From: Smallanthus sonchifolius
Taxonomy: Eukaryota; Streptophyta; Magnoliopsida; Asterales; Asteraceae
DNA: 64,000 nt
Reading direction: 5' to 3'
NCBI GenBank assembly: GCA_023525975.1
Contig: CM042020.1
Coordinates: 16,083,001 to 16,147,000 of the forward strand
Within the stretch, counting starts at the first letter, position 1. Every line of letters begins with the position of its first letter. The position numbers and the translations under genes are program-made. The notes beneath the pieces were generated by a model. It did not search any database. It was not told where the DNA came from and was given only the letters and a program-made list of their open reading frames with translations. Below, piece after piece: positions 33,681-45,559 of the stretch.

Positions 33681-34537
33681 AACCATAATCCACACATTTG
33701 ACCCATTAAGGTTTTTACCCAGAATTCTCTATTTCCATCCAATTCAAAATTCACTAAATAAATTAGGTTTTCTAAATGAAATTGTGTTTATCTAACACCA
33801 TAAACACTAGTACATACTCAATTACCCTATCAAACACCCAAGATTCAAAAACCCCAATTTGGGTCTCAATAAACCTAATTTTCAAAACTTCCAATTAGGT
33901 GAAATTGACTTTGAATTGGTTGTACTTCTAGTTTTAGTAATGCTAGATTAACAAACCTTTTCAAAGAAACATGAAATACAACCCTAATTTTCGTCTATTA
34001 GGGTTCATCCACTTAACCCTTCTTAGAACATGAATTTAAATGGATGAAAAGAGAAAGGATGAGATTCTTACTTGTTAAGATGAAGGTGTTGTGCAAATCA
34101 ACCCCTTAATCCAAGCATGTAAGCTCCAGAAGTCGTTTTCTTGATCAAGCCACCATCTCCTCCCTTTCTCCTCTCCAACTTGAAACACACACATACACAC
34201 ACACAAGTGTGTGTGTCGACACCCCCACACCCAACATAAATCTGATTTGTAAACTTTGCATGTTCAGTCCCTAAACTTCCATAAAAGACTCATTATTTCC
34301 AAAAACTAGTTATCCCACCTTTTAAAGGCACTCCCAACTTTCTCTTATTTAAAAACACTCCCTATAATATAATAGTCATATCATAGGATAAACTCAGAAG
34401 TCGATTCCTTATGGATTATGTTAGTAATATTATTATTTTCTAGTCATAAATTCATAATTAATGCATTAGTTATCTACAAATTTATTTAAAAACAGAGAGA
34501 AATTTTTGTGCATATATTTGTGTATATATATATATAT
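33681..34537 (-). mobile_element. Gypsy LTR fragment of the F family (minus)
   Basis: CTTACTTGTTAAGATGAAGG and TGTTGTGCAAATC (34068-34100) is the reversed counterpart of the LTR F leader ACAACACCTTCCTAACATC (about 23558). A TCAGTCCCTAAACTTCC phrase (34266) matches the U3 phrase of these LTRs. It carries a short CACACA/TGTGTG palindrome at 34186-34216. Confidence 0.7.
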
Positions 34538-34815
34538 ATTGTGCACCCTTAACCATAACCATAGTGAATAGGGGAAATCATTTATATTTTATGCATATAT
34601 CTTATGCATAAGGTTGTATCGGTTCAGTTTGGTTTGGTTTGGTTAACGTTCAGTTATGGGACACCCTTAACCATAACCATAACCGCTTGATCGATTAATC
34701 AAAGAACCTTAACCATAACCATCAGTTAATTTTGTTTATCGGTTAATTCGGTTCAGTGACGGTTCGGTTATCGGTTAATTTCGGTTAACGGTTAAGGTTT
34801 GCTCATCCCTACCAC
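34538..34815 (-). repeat. TAGGGATG / GGTTAACCG-type repeat (reversed)
   Basis: CCATAACCATAACCG and CGGTTAATTCGG motifs end with GGTTTGCTCATCCCTA (the minus strand starts TAGGGATGAGCAAACC). Same family as 26640-26835 in the opposite orientation. It abuts, and probably lies within, the LINE fragment. Confidence 0.6.
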
Positions 34816-35110
34816 CATCACAACTTCCTCACCGAGCACTATCCTCAACAACATAATCCTATCATCATACCTTCTCACATCCATCACATTTCCCTAAAGT
34901 TCTTTAACAACTAGAAAACATGCTCCATTTTTTACCCTATCAGTCGCCGAATACCACAACTTGTTGCCATTGCACTCGCCCCTCTCTCCCCCTTCCACCT
35001 AGTCGCTTGAAGGCATGCTACCTGTACCTTACGTCTTCTAAGCACATCTACCGACTCCAACAACTTACTATTTAGAGTTCTTGCATTCCAATAACTAAAC
35101 ACAAACTATA
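34806..35110 (-). pseudogene. RTE-type LINE endonuclease fragment
   Basis: Minus-strand frames give YWNARTLNSKLLESVDVL, then RRRKVQVACLQATRWKG and, after a frameshift, NKLWYSATDRVKNGACFLV, then VKEL, a stop, and VMDVRRYDDRIMLLRIV. This is the N-terminal endonuclease/exonuclease/phosphatase fold of plant RTE LINEs (often mis-annotated as craniofacial development protein 2-like). W-N-x-R-T-L, Q-A/E-T-x-W-K-G and the D-R-I strand are the recognisable pieces. It is broken by a frameshift and a stop. Confidence 0.8.
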
Positions 35111-35646
35111 CCCCTACTTCCCATTTCATGCACCCCTCGTCCCCGCACACAATCTCAAGGAAAGACCATGACTCATCTCATCTATGTTTGCAACCAATCA
35201 CACGATAGGCCAAGAAACATAGGTAAAATGCACAAACAATAGACGTTACAATGCTAACCCATGAAAGAACTAATACATGGTGTACACGAGCAACACACAC
35301 AAGCACTCAATCAACGAAAAGAACACATGGGCCAACAGTGTGCACACAATCCATATATCAAATGGCAATATAAACTAGCACAAAAAAAATATCAAGGGTG
35401 TGTAACCTAATAAGCCAAACATACAAATATACTAGAGATTAAAAGATTTGCTTGTAATGTTTACGTGTGTTTCAACTGTCGTTTAGGGAAAACTATTTAC
35501 AGTGCCAACAATGCGATTCAACAGAGATGTCCCAAGAAAACACTTACAACCCCTTCAACGGTATCTGTAACTTCGACTTAACGATAACTATCCCAAGAAC
35601 CCTGAGATAGACCCTCAACGACACACGACCTCAAGAAACTTAAAAT

Positions 35647-35704
<58 letters not shown>

Positions 35705-35869
35705 AATATATAAATATATAAATGTCACATCTCCTTGCTAAACCATTCACAATGACTTGATTATTTTTAATCTTTTACTTGTCAAAAACACACCAATGTC
35801 TTACAAATCTACCTAAAAACAAAGAGAAAACAAGAGACAAGCGTAAATTCGTAAACTAGCATGAAATGG
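35111..35869. other. Intergenic sequence with AT microsatellite
   Basis: No gene recognised. The left part could be LINE leader sequence. An (AT)n run fills about 35656-35698. The stretch lies directly upstream of the putative leader of the BED/hAT gene. Confidence 0.5.
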
Positions 35870-36300
35870 AGAGAAATATATATAGATAAATCCTACGGCT
35901 GGCTCGACTCCATCGCCATTTATCGCTTCTTCATTTTCTCCGCCTTTCCCCTAATCTTGTCTGAAGCTCGGCTCCGATCCGGCTAAGATCCAGCTCCCAC
36001 CATTCTCTCTCCTGCAAAACCCATACATACGTTCACAGCATACACGCATGCTTTCACAGCCTTCTGAAATAGCGCTTCATGTGTACGAGCTTCAAATGTA
36101 TCATCGATGAGCTTGATTAACTTCAGTTTATTCGTTTTTCTAGCTGGATCTTGTGGTTTTGTGTGATTCTCGATGTTTTCAGCGCTTCTGTTTTTGCTGA
36201 TTTAAGTTTGTAGTGGTTGAAAGTGACGATCCGTACTGGTGCCCTAAAAGTTGTTAGCTCACGTTTGACTTCTCATGCAGTTTGGGGTACGATTCTCATT
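35870..36300 (+). promoter_or_regulatory. Putative promoter and 5' leader of the BED/hAT gene
   Basis: ATATATATAGATAAATCC (35876) is TATA-like and is followed by CT-rich, GC-richer sequence (35900-36010: TTCTCCGCCTTTCCCC, CAGCTCCCACC). This differs from the AT-rich surroundings and looks like a plant 5' leader. The first coding exon at 41269 starts only two bases after a strong acceptor, so an upstream leader exon must exist. This is the best place for it. The exact start and donor cannot be fixed from sequence. Confidence 0.4.
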
Positions 36301-36772
36301 CTAACCGTTTCGTGGTTTAATTCTTGTGGATTTTGATTGTTTAATCGGTTTAGTGTGTGAAGCTACTTGGATGATTAGATTATTGGATTAGTTATGTAAC
36401 ATTTGTGAATTCTTTCATTATATGATTAATTTTGTTAGTTAATTATGCTGATGTAGTGATGTACACCTTTGAGTCATGATTAGCCATACTATTTGCAGTT
36501 TGTTGTCTGTGGAAGTGGACATATTGTTAAACCCTAATTTGTTCAGTGATGCTAATATGCTCTATGCTACATTCTGTGTTTATGACAACTAAATGGTAAG
36601 ATGAGAGTGCATTTGAAAGATGTTATTTGTGTCCTGGAGCCGAATGGGAGTTTTTCACCGATTAATATTATTTGCTTGTTTTCACTTTTAGTTTACTTAC
36701 GTTAACTAATTTGGGATGATGTTGTAGAACTTGTCTAAAAAGTCTTTGTTGGTTCTTCATATGCCATGTTTG

Positions 36773-37159
36773 CAGTGGCGGCTCTAGGAATTTTTCCTAG
36801 GGGTTCACTGTTTTTAGATGCTCCAATTTCATAGGGCTGGACATAAAAAATTTCGGTTCGGTTCGGTTCGATTGTTTAGGTCGGGTAAGGTTCATCACAC
36901 ACACATATCATTCTACCTTCATCCCTACCCAAAATAACAACAAATTTTCAATCTTTTCAAGATTCTAATTTCTGGGTCTTCATCAACACATCATTCCAGT
37001 TCAAATTCACATCTCAAAATCTGATCTTGATCAGTTTTCAACTTTTTTAAGGGTATATTTTTAAGAGGTTCACCCAAGTTTTTCTATATAGCTTTCTATT
37101 ACAATTTCGAAACTCGGGGGTTCCGTTGAACCCCCCAGCCCTATGTAGATCCGCCAGTG
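36773..37159 (+). mobile_element. hAT MITE with 8-bp target duplication
   Basis: Ends CAGTGGCGGCTCTAGG and (reverse complement) CACTGGCGGATCTACA. Flanked by the perfect 8-bp direct repeat CATGTTTG (36765-36772 and 37160-37167). 8-bp duplications and CAGTGGCGG-type ends indicate the hAT superfamily. 387 bp, no coding capacity. The right duplication overlaps the first two bases of the copia LTR at 37166. Confidence 0.92.
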
Positions 37160-37165
37160 CATGTT

Positions 37166-37411
37166 TGTTGGGTTAAATGGCAAGTTGCCATATTTATGTT
37201 TTCTTAATCCCCAAGTTATTTACCCTAATCTAGTGATTATATATAGATGGGTAGGGCCTTTGTAATTCCTTATACTTGAGCACAAAATAATAATAATACC
37301 GCTAGTTGCAATCTGTGGACGTAGGTCACACCGACCGAACCACGTTAAATCCTGGTGTTCTTTCAATCTCGTTTAATGTGTGTGTGTGTGCGCGTGTGAT
37401 CTGACCTAACA
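37166..37411 (+). mobile_element. 5' LTR of truncated copia element (246 bp)
   Basis: Starts TGTTGGGTTAAATGG, ends GATCTGACCTAACA, and is followed after two bases by the primer site TGGTATCAGAGC (37414-37425). No second LTR copy is present downstream, so the element lost its 3' end. Confidence 0.85.
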
Positions 37412-37413
37412 AC

Positions 37414-37425
37414 TGGTATCAGAGC
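37414..37425 (+). other. tRNA-Met primer-binding site
   Basis: Perfect TGGTATCAGAGC two bases after the LTR end at 37411. Confidence 0.9.
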
Positions 37426-37514
37426 GCCAGGCTCTTGATTGCACCACACGATCAACTTCCAGTCGCCGCCGCCATTCGCCTAGCAGAAGCCGCTACCTAG
37501 CTGTCGTCGCTAGC

Positions 37515-37922
37515 TTGGTTTTAAAAAGCGCGCTTTACTCGCAACTCGACACTGGGCGATGACTCTAGCGAGTCATGTAACCCAACTAGAGCAACGTACA
37601 AAACTCGCAAAAAAATCGCGTTTTTTTGAAAAAAAAATCACATTGAGTGGCTCTATTCTTGTACAGGGGCTGTTTTTGTGCTTCAAAGTGTTATACATTT
37701 AGCTAAAAAGGTTGTACATATAAGTAATTTATACATTAAATCATATATAAACCTTATTTATGGCTATATTTTGGGTAGGGGATGCTAAAAACCAATGAGA
37801 TATATAAAAAAAAATTGTATAAGCACGTTGCGCTTCGCATACGAAAATCAGTCCGCTTTTGCAATTTGCGCTTCAGATTTAGACCTTGTCGCTTCGATGC
37901 GCTTCTCTCTTTTTAAAACCAA
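37515..37922. mobile_element. MITE-like insertion with TTGGTTTTAAAAAG ends
   Basis: The left end TTGGTTTTAAAAAGCGC and right end CTTTTTAAAACCAA are inverted repeats of about 14 bp framing 408 bp rich in GCGCTT / AAGCGC. It sits between primer site and gag of the copia element. No clear target duplication (the flanks share only GTCGCT), so the superfamily is unassigned. Confidence 0.6.
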
Positions 37923-38272
37923 GGTCGCTTGGGTTTCTGCCGACAACAACCGCTGTCGACTAGGTCTCTGATGCCGCCGTCGACTAGGTCTCTGCCGCCT
38001 AGCCGCCGTTGCTAGGGTTCTGCCAGGGACCGCCGCCGCCGACCACCCTGTTCCGCTGCCCATGCAAGATCGCTGCTGGCAGCCAAGTTTTCGATTTGCT
38101 TCCTAGGGTTATTTCGGCCTTGTTTTGATCTGTTTTGCTGCTGAAAATTGGTTCGATTGCATAACAGTGTTTCAATAGAACAATCGTCAAATTCAGTCCG
38201 CCACCATTGCTGTGTTTGTTCACTGTTTTTCGATCTCAATTTCGATCAGCCGTATTTGGGTAATTTATTGTC

Positions 38273-39235
38273 ATGGCTGAGGAAGGAAAGATAAAGATCG
38301 AGAAGTTTGATGGACAAGACTTTGGGTTTTGGAAGACGCAGATTGAGGATGTTCTGTATCAGAAAGATTTATACCAAACGTTGTCAGGAAAGAAACCAGA
38401 TAAAATGTCAGATGAGGATTAGGCTATATTGGACAGAAAAGCCTTGGGAGTAGTCAGGCTTTCTTTGGCTAGAAGTGTTGCGTTCAACATTGTGAACGGA
38501 ACGACTACGTATGGTTTGATGAAGGCTTTGTCAGATATGTATGAAAAGCCCTCAACTCTAAATAAGGTGTACTTGATTCGACAGTTAGTCAACACCAAGA
38601 TGAGAGAGGGTGCTTCAGTTGCAGTTCACATCAATGACTTTAATTCTATCATAACTCAGTTAGGACTAATCGGGATTAAAGTTTAATGATGAAATTCAGG
38701 CATTGATGCTATTGTCTTCTTTGCCTGAGAGTTGGTCTGGGACGGTGACTGCAGTTAGTAGTTCATCTGGAATTACTAAGTTTACTTTTTGAGGTATTCG
38801 GGACTTGATTCTGAGAGAAGACATCATACCTAGAAGTTCAGGGGATACTTCGAGTTCACTGTTGAGTGCCGAAGGCAGGGGAATAAGGAATGAAAGGGGA
38901 AGCAACCAGAGCAGAAGAAGGTCCAAGCATCAGAAGGAAGTTACCTGTTGGGATTGCAAGTAGGTCATTTTAGAAGTCAGTGCCCGGGTGCTAAGAAGAA
39001 AAAGAGGTGAATCATGATGCAGAAGAAGAACACTTATATGACGCTTTGGTTTGTAGTGTAGAGAGTGCTGCTGATTCATGGGTGATGGATTCTGGTGCAT
39101 CATTCCACGCTATGCATAGCATGGAAATGATGAAAAATCTCAAGATTGGGGACTTTGGTAAGGTACGACTAGCAAATCTTAAGAGTGATTACAAACCTGA
39201 AGAGAATGCTTATCTCTGTCAGACAGTTGGATGAT
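38273..39235 (+). pseudogene. Truncated Ty1/copia gag and protease
   Basis: ATG at 38273 begins MAEEGKIKIEKFDGQDFGFW, a typical copia Gag start. TAG at 38420 replaces a sense codon, then Gag continues (ALGVVRLSLARSVAFNIVN), shifts frame near 38685 and reaches a zinc-knuckle remnant (38945-38985). The protease DSGASFHA motif is at about 39090. Pol is missing after about 39235. The following sequence to 39650 contains duplicated CAGTTGCA(A/G)CTCCAGTTCC blocks (39560 and 39680), apparently decayed copia linker sequence. Confidence 0.85.
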
Positions 39236-39719
39236 TGGGGGACATCAAGTCATGTTTGGTGATGGTCAGTAGAAGGCAATAAAAGGAAATCTAGTAATTA
39301 CTCGTGGCAAGAAGAGGGGTTCTGGGGTTCTTTGTATATGGTTGAGATACCGTCAGAAGGAGTTGATCCAGTTTTGAAGGAAGAGAAAGTCCGGTTCTAT
39401 AAGTCTTGTGTGTAGAAGAGGGTTACCTTTGCAAAGGAGATACCCAGAGCTAGTTTACAGACTTAGAAAGAACGAACAGTACAGAGAGGTTCATAAAATC
39501 CGGCCAGAGGTGGAAGTTCAGGAGGGTTTCTCAAAGTGGGAGCACAGTGGTAAAAGTTGCTTCAGTTGCAACTCCAGTTCCACAGTGGGTCAGAAGAACC
39601 AACAAACCGTTAGAGAAAGTCTCTTGTTGATTACTTGCTTGTAATGGAGAGTGTGGATTCCCAGTATGTTTGATAATTCAGTTGCAGCTCCAGTTCCACA
39701 GTGGGTCAGAACGGCAACA

Positions 39720-39885
39720 CCTAGATATTCTAGGATAATTGGGTTTTCCCGGGGCAACACCTAGAACATCCAGGGCAGCCCACCCCAGGAGGAACCCCAC
39801 AACTGGGTAAACCCCCTGACCTGGCCACAGACCTTTTTTTTTGTTGTGGCCAGGATTCGAACCCAAGACCCACATCCAAACATCC
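39720..39885 (-). repeat. SINE-like repeat (tRNA-type B box)
   Basis: The minus strand contains GGGTTCGAATCC (B box, about 39850-39861) followed by a poly-A-like internal run and a conserved GC-rich body (GGGTTTACCCAGTTGTGGGG). I see no good A box. From its look it is a dispersed plant repeat. Minus-strand ORFs over it are chance frames. Confidence 0.5.
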
Positions 39886-40689
39886 CATGAAAAGTGATTT
39901 TTTATTGCAACTTTGGTTTTGCATTTATTATGCTTGGAAATTCAATTGCTTTTGAATTTACGTGTGGTTATTAATATTCTTTTTGGTTGCATTGTTCACT
40001 AATTTAGCATGTGAATTCTTTTCACTCATATTATTGCTCCAGGCAAGTGTTGTTGGTGGGAAAACTGGAACCTTAATGGATTGGAGTGTAAACAACTCAT
40101 ACAAAAACCTAAAAGGTAACTTCTTCTCTTGCCATATTTGTACTTCCTTTATTCTACTTGGTTGTAACAGTTTAATCATTCAACTTGATTGGAATCAAAC
40201 TGTAAACCAGTCATGAAAATAATGGAAATCAGATGCTTTAACCAATGCTCTAGTTGCCTGTAATGGGAAATAAGATGGTTTAACCATTATTTAATACCAT
40301 TCATTGCTTCAGTTTGTGGGTCCATTCATATGATGTGAGACTGGTTGTGGGTAGGGGCCCTGAAAAAAAAACTATTTACCATGAATTTTTTTTTTTAATT
40401 CTAGTGCATCCCCTAGAAATTTGTTATTTTAATGCATGCACCGTTCAATAATGGTGCATGACCATTTGAGTGGTGCTAGAAGAAAAACAGATGGGACCCA
40501 CAAGGACACAAATTGGATAATGGAAACGGAATAAAATGATATAAACAAATAGAACCTGGAGAGTGACCAATGAATGAAGGTTTAATGTCTAGAACATAAT
40601 TAGCATGTACCTTGGCCTAACCTCCTTTCTAATTAACTAACCTCCTTTCTTACCGCACATTGACTCGGAGGCCAGGGTATCTTTCCATA

Positions 40690-40922
40690 TACTCATATAT
40701 ATACCTAATAAATAAGTAACTGGTTGCGTCACATGTCACAATTCTCTGAGCCAAAGATTTATTTTCCCACTTAATTTTTCTTCATTACTAACTATTTAAT
40801 ATTTCCTTTATTAATTCCTAAATCTTCATTACTATTTAATATTTCCTATATAATTCTTAAATCTTCGTTACTAACTATTTAATATTTCCTTTATTCAACC
40901 CGCGTAAAACACGGGTTTCTAA
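40690..40922 (+). mobile_element. Possible small Helitron
   Basis: The 3' side has a short hairpin (CCCGCGT, AAA, ACACGGG; one mismatch, about 40900-40916) followed by TTTCTAA, resembling a Helitron 3' end with CTRR. The 5' side ACTCATATATATACCTAATA resembles plant Helitron starts. The expected A/T host bases are not convincing. Weak call. Confidence 0.25.
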
Positions 40923-41270
40923 CCGAGTAGAGTAATATATTGCTAACTTTTTAAAGCTTTCATTTATCTAAGATGTAACCAAGTTCAATTTCCTTGTAAA
41001 TGAGATGTATATTGCAAGAGGAACACAAGATGATTTTGAGTTAGTACTGCTCCCCCATGCCTATTAGAATAAAGAAGCCATTATCTTAATAATTTGCTAG
41101 TTTCATGTAATCTTCCATCTCCAAATTGCTTGTTACAACATATATAGCATGTGTATCTGAACTAGTTTACCATTGTTTATTGATATTTAATCATAAAATT
41201 CATCATATTAGGATTACATTTACCTTTTTTTTCCCTTGTTTCATTTTTTGTTTTCTTAATTAAAGTAGAT

Positions 41271-44200
41271 ATGGAACCCAAATCTGCGATGGATGTGGCG
41301 CTCATTCCAATTATGGAACCAATAGATGGTGCACCAAGTACTTCAGACAAAACAAACCATACAACAAAACCAAGAAAGAAGACTATGACTTCTGTTTACC
41401 TTAAATTTTTCGAAACAACATCAGATGGCAAGAATCGCAAGTGCAAGTTCTGTGGTCAAAGCTATTCAATTTCTACAGCCACAGGTACTTCTTTTGCTTT
41501 CTTTTTAGATTATAGAACTTTTTAATATATAAATTACAAGGTGCAAAATGGATGGGGGATCAAAATGAGTAATTTTTGGTACGGGTAATTTCTTTTGTCA
41601 AAAATTCTAAATTTACATATCAAATAGGATTGCAAAAATTACAATTATTTCATAACTTTCTAATTTTTTGAATAAAAAGGATTTAGGTGGTTTTATGCAA
41701 TAAAAAATACATTTTGAGCGACTTTGACCCACTACTTTTAAGGTAGCTTTTTATTTAACCCATTTGGCCCGTTAGAGAAAGAACACAACTTGAATCTCCT
41801 TTCATAAGTAAATGGGTCAAAATTTTCACCTCTAATTAGATAATCTAATTTAATTCTCAAGTTTTAACCGACGCATTTCTATTTTATTTTATTATTGAAG
41901 GAAATTTGGGCAGGCACCTCAGCAACCGTCATCCGGGGTATGATAAGTCGGATGATTCTGTCACCACCCCAGTCTCACAACCCATTGTAGTAAAAAAGCC
42001 CCAAACCCAAGTCAAAGTGTCCCATGTTGACTTTGATCATCTAAACTGGTTGCTCACAAAATGGCTCATTTTAGCATCTTTACCTCCTTCAACATTCGAA
42101 GAAAAGTGGCTATCAAACTCCTTTAAGTTCCTTAATCCAACCGTCCAAATTTGGTCTAGTGAAAAGTTCCAAGCAGTTCTTAATGAAGTTTTCAAAAGCA
42201 TGCGGGAAGACATACGGTGCATGTTAGCAAACGTTACCTCAAAAGTCTCTATTACCCTTGATTTTTGGACATCATACCAACAAATCTTTTTCATGAGCAT
42301 TAGTTGTCAATGGATCGACGAACATTGGTCTTTTCACAAATTATTACTCGATATTTCTCGTGTTCCTTCACCGTATGGCAGTTCAGAGACTTATAACACA
42401 TTAATCAAAGTTTTGAAACTTTATAATTTAGAAGGTCGAGTTCTTTCTTGTACTCATGATAATAGTACAAATGCGTTTCATGCTTTCAATGCTCTTAAAG
42501 AGGATCTTGATAGCCAAAAAGCTAACCCTTTCTGCTATGTTCCTTGTGCTGCCCATGCATTGAATTCAGTTATAGCTGATGGTTTGATATCAACTAAATC
42601 AGTAATTGCAAAGATTAGGGAGTTTGCATTGGAGATTAATTCATCATCTGAGATGATAGAGGAATTTAATCAGTTCACAACAAATTATCAAGAAGGTAAC
42701 TGGAAATTTCCTCTTGATGTTTCGGCCCGATGGAGTGGCACTTATCAAATGCTTGATATTGTCCGTAAGGTATGTAAGCATATATTAATATTACACTTCT
42801 CCATATCGGTTAATTGCATAAAAAAGGTAAATGACTTGGGTCTAATTCCAATTTCAGGTAACCAACTTTTTTCACCCATAAAAGCTAGAGGTGGCAAGAT
42901 AGGCTAACAGGTCAAAACAAAACAAGTCGGGTTGGGTCGACCTAAAACACTTTTTTGTCATTTTTAAGTTTTTTATGAATAATTAATGCGTTAATTATGG
43001 CTTCAAAAGCATTAGGGAGTACAATAAAAATCGAAATCCTTGAGTAAAAACAATTTAGGAGGGTGTATGCATTAGAAATAAACTCTGGATGCTTTTCAAC
43101 CCGTCCAACCAATTTGAAATGTTCCCCTTTTAACTAATTTTTTTGTTTGACCGTTCACCTGTCTGAGATAAAACCCAAATCAAATTGACCCGGTTCATAA
43201 ATAAATGGGTTGAAATTTGCAAAATATGGCGGGTGGGGGGTGGGTCCAATGGCAAAGCCGTTTGGAGTTAAAGTGGTGAAGCTCCCCTTGAGGTCAAGGG
43301 TTCAAGCCCGATTATGATGGATTGGTGTGGCCTTTTTATTGATTTTGATGATACCTCTGATAGAAACCTTAACTTTTCTAAACATTTCGGGTTAAGTTGA
43401 TTTTTAACCTTGACAGCAGGGGATTCTCAGTGACATGTCATCTGCCACATAAGCATTTTAATGTAGTAATTAGCAACATATGTACAACTTAACTTTAATA
43501 GACATTTTTCTTCAGGTTGAGGTTGTTTTGTGGATGAAAACCAAGTTGGTTATCTGAGATGTAAATTTGACTAAAGTTTGTTACTTTTTATGAAATTGAC
43601 CCTAAGCTTTTCCAACTTGTTTTGTTTCTTCTAATTTTTCATAATATGCAGGCCAGCAAAACTATGGAAACTATTATTAGGAAACACGAAGAAACACTGG
43701 GTAGGTTGCTATTAAATTCAACAGAGAAGAGCGCGATAAATCTGATACATGCATATCTAGAACCATTCTACAAAACCACAAACGACATATGCACAAACAA
43801 ATTACCAACCGTTGGATTAGTTCTCTTCTTCATGGATCACATTTCTGAGACTATAACAGCATGCAGAGAATCCCGTCACAGCCCAGATTGGCTCAAAAAC
43901 GCTGCAATTGACATGGCTACAAAAGTCAGATGCTACAATGATCAAGTTTCAAACATTTTCACATACATGACTGCAATCCTCGATCCCCGAATCAAAATCG
44001 AACTAATTCCCGAAAGTCTGAACTTAGATAACTACCTTGAAGAAGCAAGGAGTCATTTTGTGAGAAATTACTCAACTACCCATTTCCCTTCGATGACTAC
44101 ATCTTATAGAAGTACCCAAGAATTAGAAGATGGAGGGGGCAATGTGTCATTTGCAGAGGAAATAGCCCGTAAAAGACGAAGGGCCAGCATGGGGACCGCA

Positions 44201-44563
44201 ACCGATGAGTTGACTCAGTATTTATCCGAGCCCACTGCTCCAATTCCGATCGATGTGCTGGAATGGTGGAAAGTAAATAGCACACGGTACCCACGATTGT
44301 CTGTAATGGCTCGGGATTTCTTGGCGGTTCAAGCCACTTCATTGGCACCAGAGGATTTGTTTTGTAGTAAAGGGGATGAGGTAGAAAGGGCAAAACAGTC
44401 AATTCCATATTCGAGTATTCGACCTGTTCTTTGTATTAGATCATGGACCGAAGGCGGGATGAAGTTGAAATATAAATCGACCGAGATTGATTATGAGAGG
44501 TTGATGGAGTTGGCAGGTGCAGGAGAGAATGTAGCAGGATGTTCTGAGAAGAAACATAAATAG
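41271..44563 (+). CDS. BED zinc finger / hAT-dimerisation protein (domesticated hAT transposase-like), 3 coding exons
   Basis: Coding exons 41271-41484, 41901-42769 and 43652-44563 (stop TAG) join in frame to about 664 residues. Splice sites: acceptor AAAGTAG before 41269, CAG|GT at 41484, GAAG before 41901, AAG|GTATGT at 42769, TATGCAG before 43652. N-terminal BED finger C58, C61, H77, H82 is split by intron 1 at codon 72. The middle is an hAT RNase-H-like region with ITLDFWTS (D192), CTHDNSTN (D258) and CAAHALN. The C-terminal hAT dimerisation domain has LEWWKVNSTRYPRLSVMARD. BED fingers bind DNA, so a nuclear DNA-binding role is inferred. From memory it resembles the plant 'hAT transposon superfamily protein' group that includes Arabidopsis AT1G79740. 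With no TIRs, an intact frame and introns, a host gene is more likely than an active transposon. Confidence 0.88.
42770..43651 (+). other. Intron 2 of the BED/hAT gene with a tRNA-like repeat
   Basis: Bounded by GTATGT and TATGCAG. At 43240-43310 it carries an A-box-like GGGTCCAATGG (43242-43252) and a B box GGGTTCAAGCCC (43298-43309), the pattern of a tRNA-derived SINE. A chance frame runs from exon 2 about 138 bases into the intron. Confidence 0.65.
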
Positions 44564-44794
44564 GGTAAATGGGTTGGTTAGTTTAACTTTTTTTTTTTAA
44601 TTTTTATGTAAATTTAGAGTTTAGTAATTTGATGTACAGATTGTAGAGGATAATGATTCTAACATATTTGTTAGCATTTTCCTATGAAACACCAAATTTT
44701 ATGTGCAAGTTTTTACAGACGACAGATTTGTCAAAAGCTGCTCCAAGATTTACTGTATTTGACTCGACTAGAGTTTAAAAAGTAAAATTAAACA

Positions 44795-45016
44795 TGTAAG
44801 ACCATCATGATGGAGGGTTTTTGAAGGGTTAATCTTGATTTAGGATTAAAATTGAAGGGTGAAATCGGTTGAAAAGATCTGGTCAAAATAATTGTTTTAG
44901 GAAAGTCTTTATTTGTTTATAGATTAGCTTAGGGTGCAAGGGGTCTTTGTATGTGTTGAAGTTTATAATAAATCAGAACAAAATACTGTGTTTGATTTTG
45001 TGTCTGATTTTCAACA
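44795..45016 (+). mobile_element. 5' LTR of small gypsy element H (222 bp)
   Basis: Starts TGTAAGACCATC, ends GATTTTCAACA, and is followed two bases later by the primer site TGGTATCAGAGC (45019-45030). A short LTR plus a gypsy-type gag downstream suggests a Reina-like element. It starts about 230 bp after the BED/hAT stop codon. Confidence 0.75.
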
Positions 45017-45018
45017 AT

Positions 45019-45030
45019 TGGTATCAGAGC
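45019..45030 (+). other. tRNA-Met primer-binding site of element H
   Basis: Perfect TGGTATCAGAGC after the LTR. A tRNA-like sequence follows at 45313-45376 (A box TGGTCTAGTGG 45320-45330; B box GCTTCAAATCC 45363-45373) between primer site and gag. Confidence 0.88.
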
Positions 45031-45559
45031 TTAGAGAAGTTTTTGAGGGGAGGAAGAAGGAGGCTGCAACAGCTTGAGCAGGGCACGACGAAGAACTTTT
45101 TGGATGGTACGTAGTTAAGGTTTCGTGAGTTTACTCACTTCTTGAGGATAAAAAGTAGGTTGAGGGAAATATTGATATATGCATTATTATGGTTTTATTG
45201 TGGTTTATAATTACGTTTAGTTCAAGGGTTATTAGGTTGATTAGGGATAGTTCCATGCTTATTGAAATTAAATTGTTTATTTATTCTTGCGTATCTAATG
45301 GAAGAAGCCTATGGTCTTGTGGTCTAGTGGCATTGGTGATTGCCCTTAACAAAAGTAGTGTAGCTTCAAATCCTGTAAGTCCAGGTTTAGGTAGTATTTA
45401 GGTGAAAAATTGAGGTTAAAAAAATGTAATTGAAAAAGCAGTTTGAAGTTTGAATCACTCTCTTTATTTCCTAGCTTCTCTCTTTTATCTCTTTTTCGGT
45501 TTGAACCCTATCAAGGGTATCAAAGCTTTTTCGGGCGAACTTCATCGGATTCACGCAGC

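Noticed and set aside
39678..39924. 65-aa and 64-aa minus-strand ORFs
   Set aside because: They translate a dispersed SINE-like repeat. Similar frames arise wherever that repeat is present.
41271..44563. An active hAT transposon
   Set aside because: No terminal inverted repeats or 8-bp duplication found around the gene, and it has spliced exons, a leader intron and well-kept frames. A domesticated host gene fits better.
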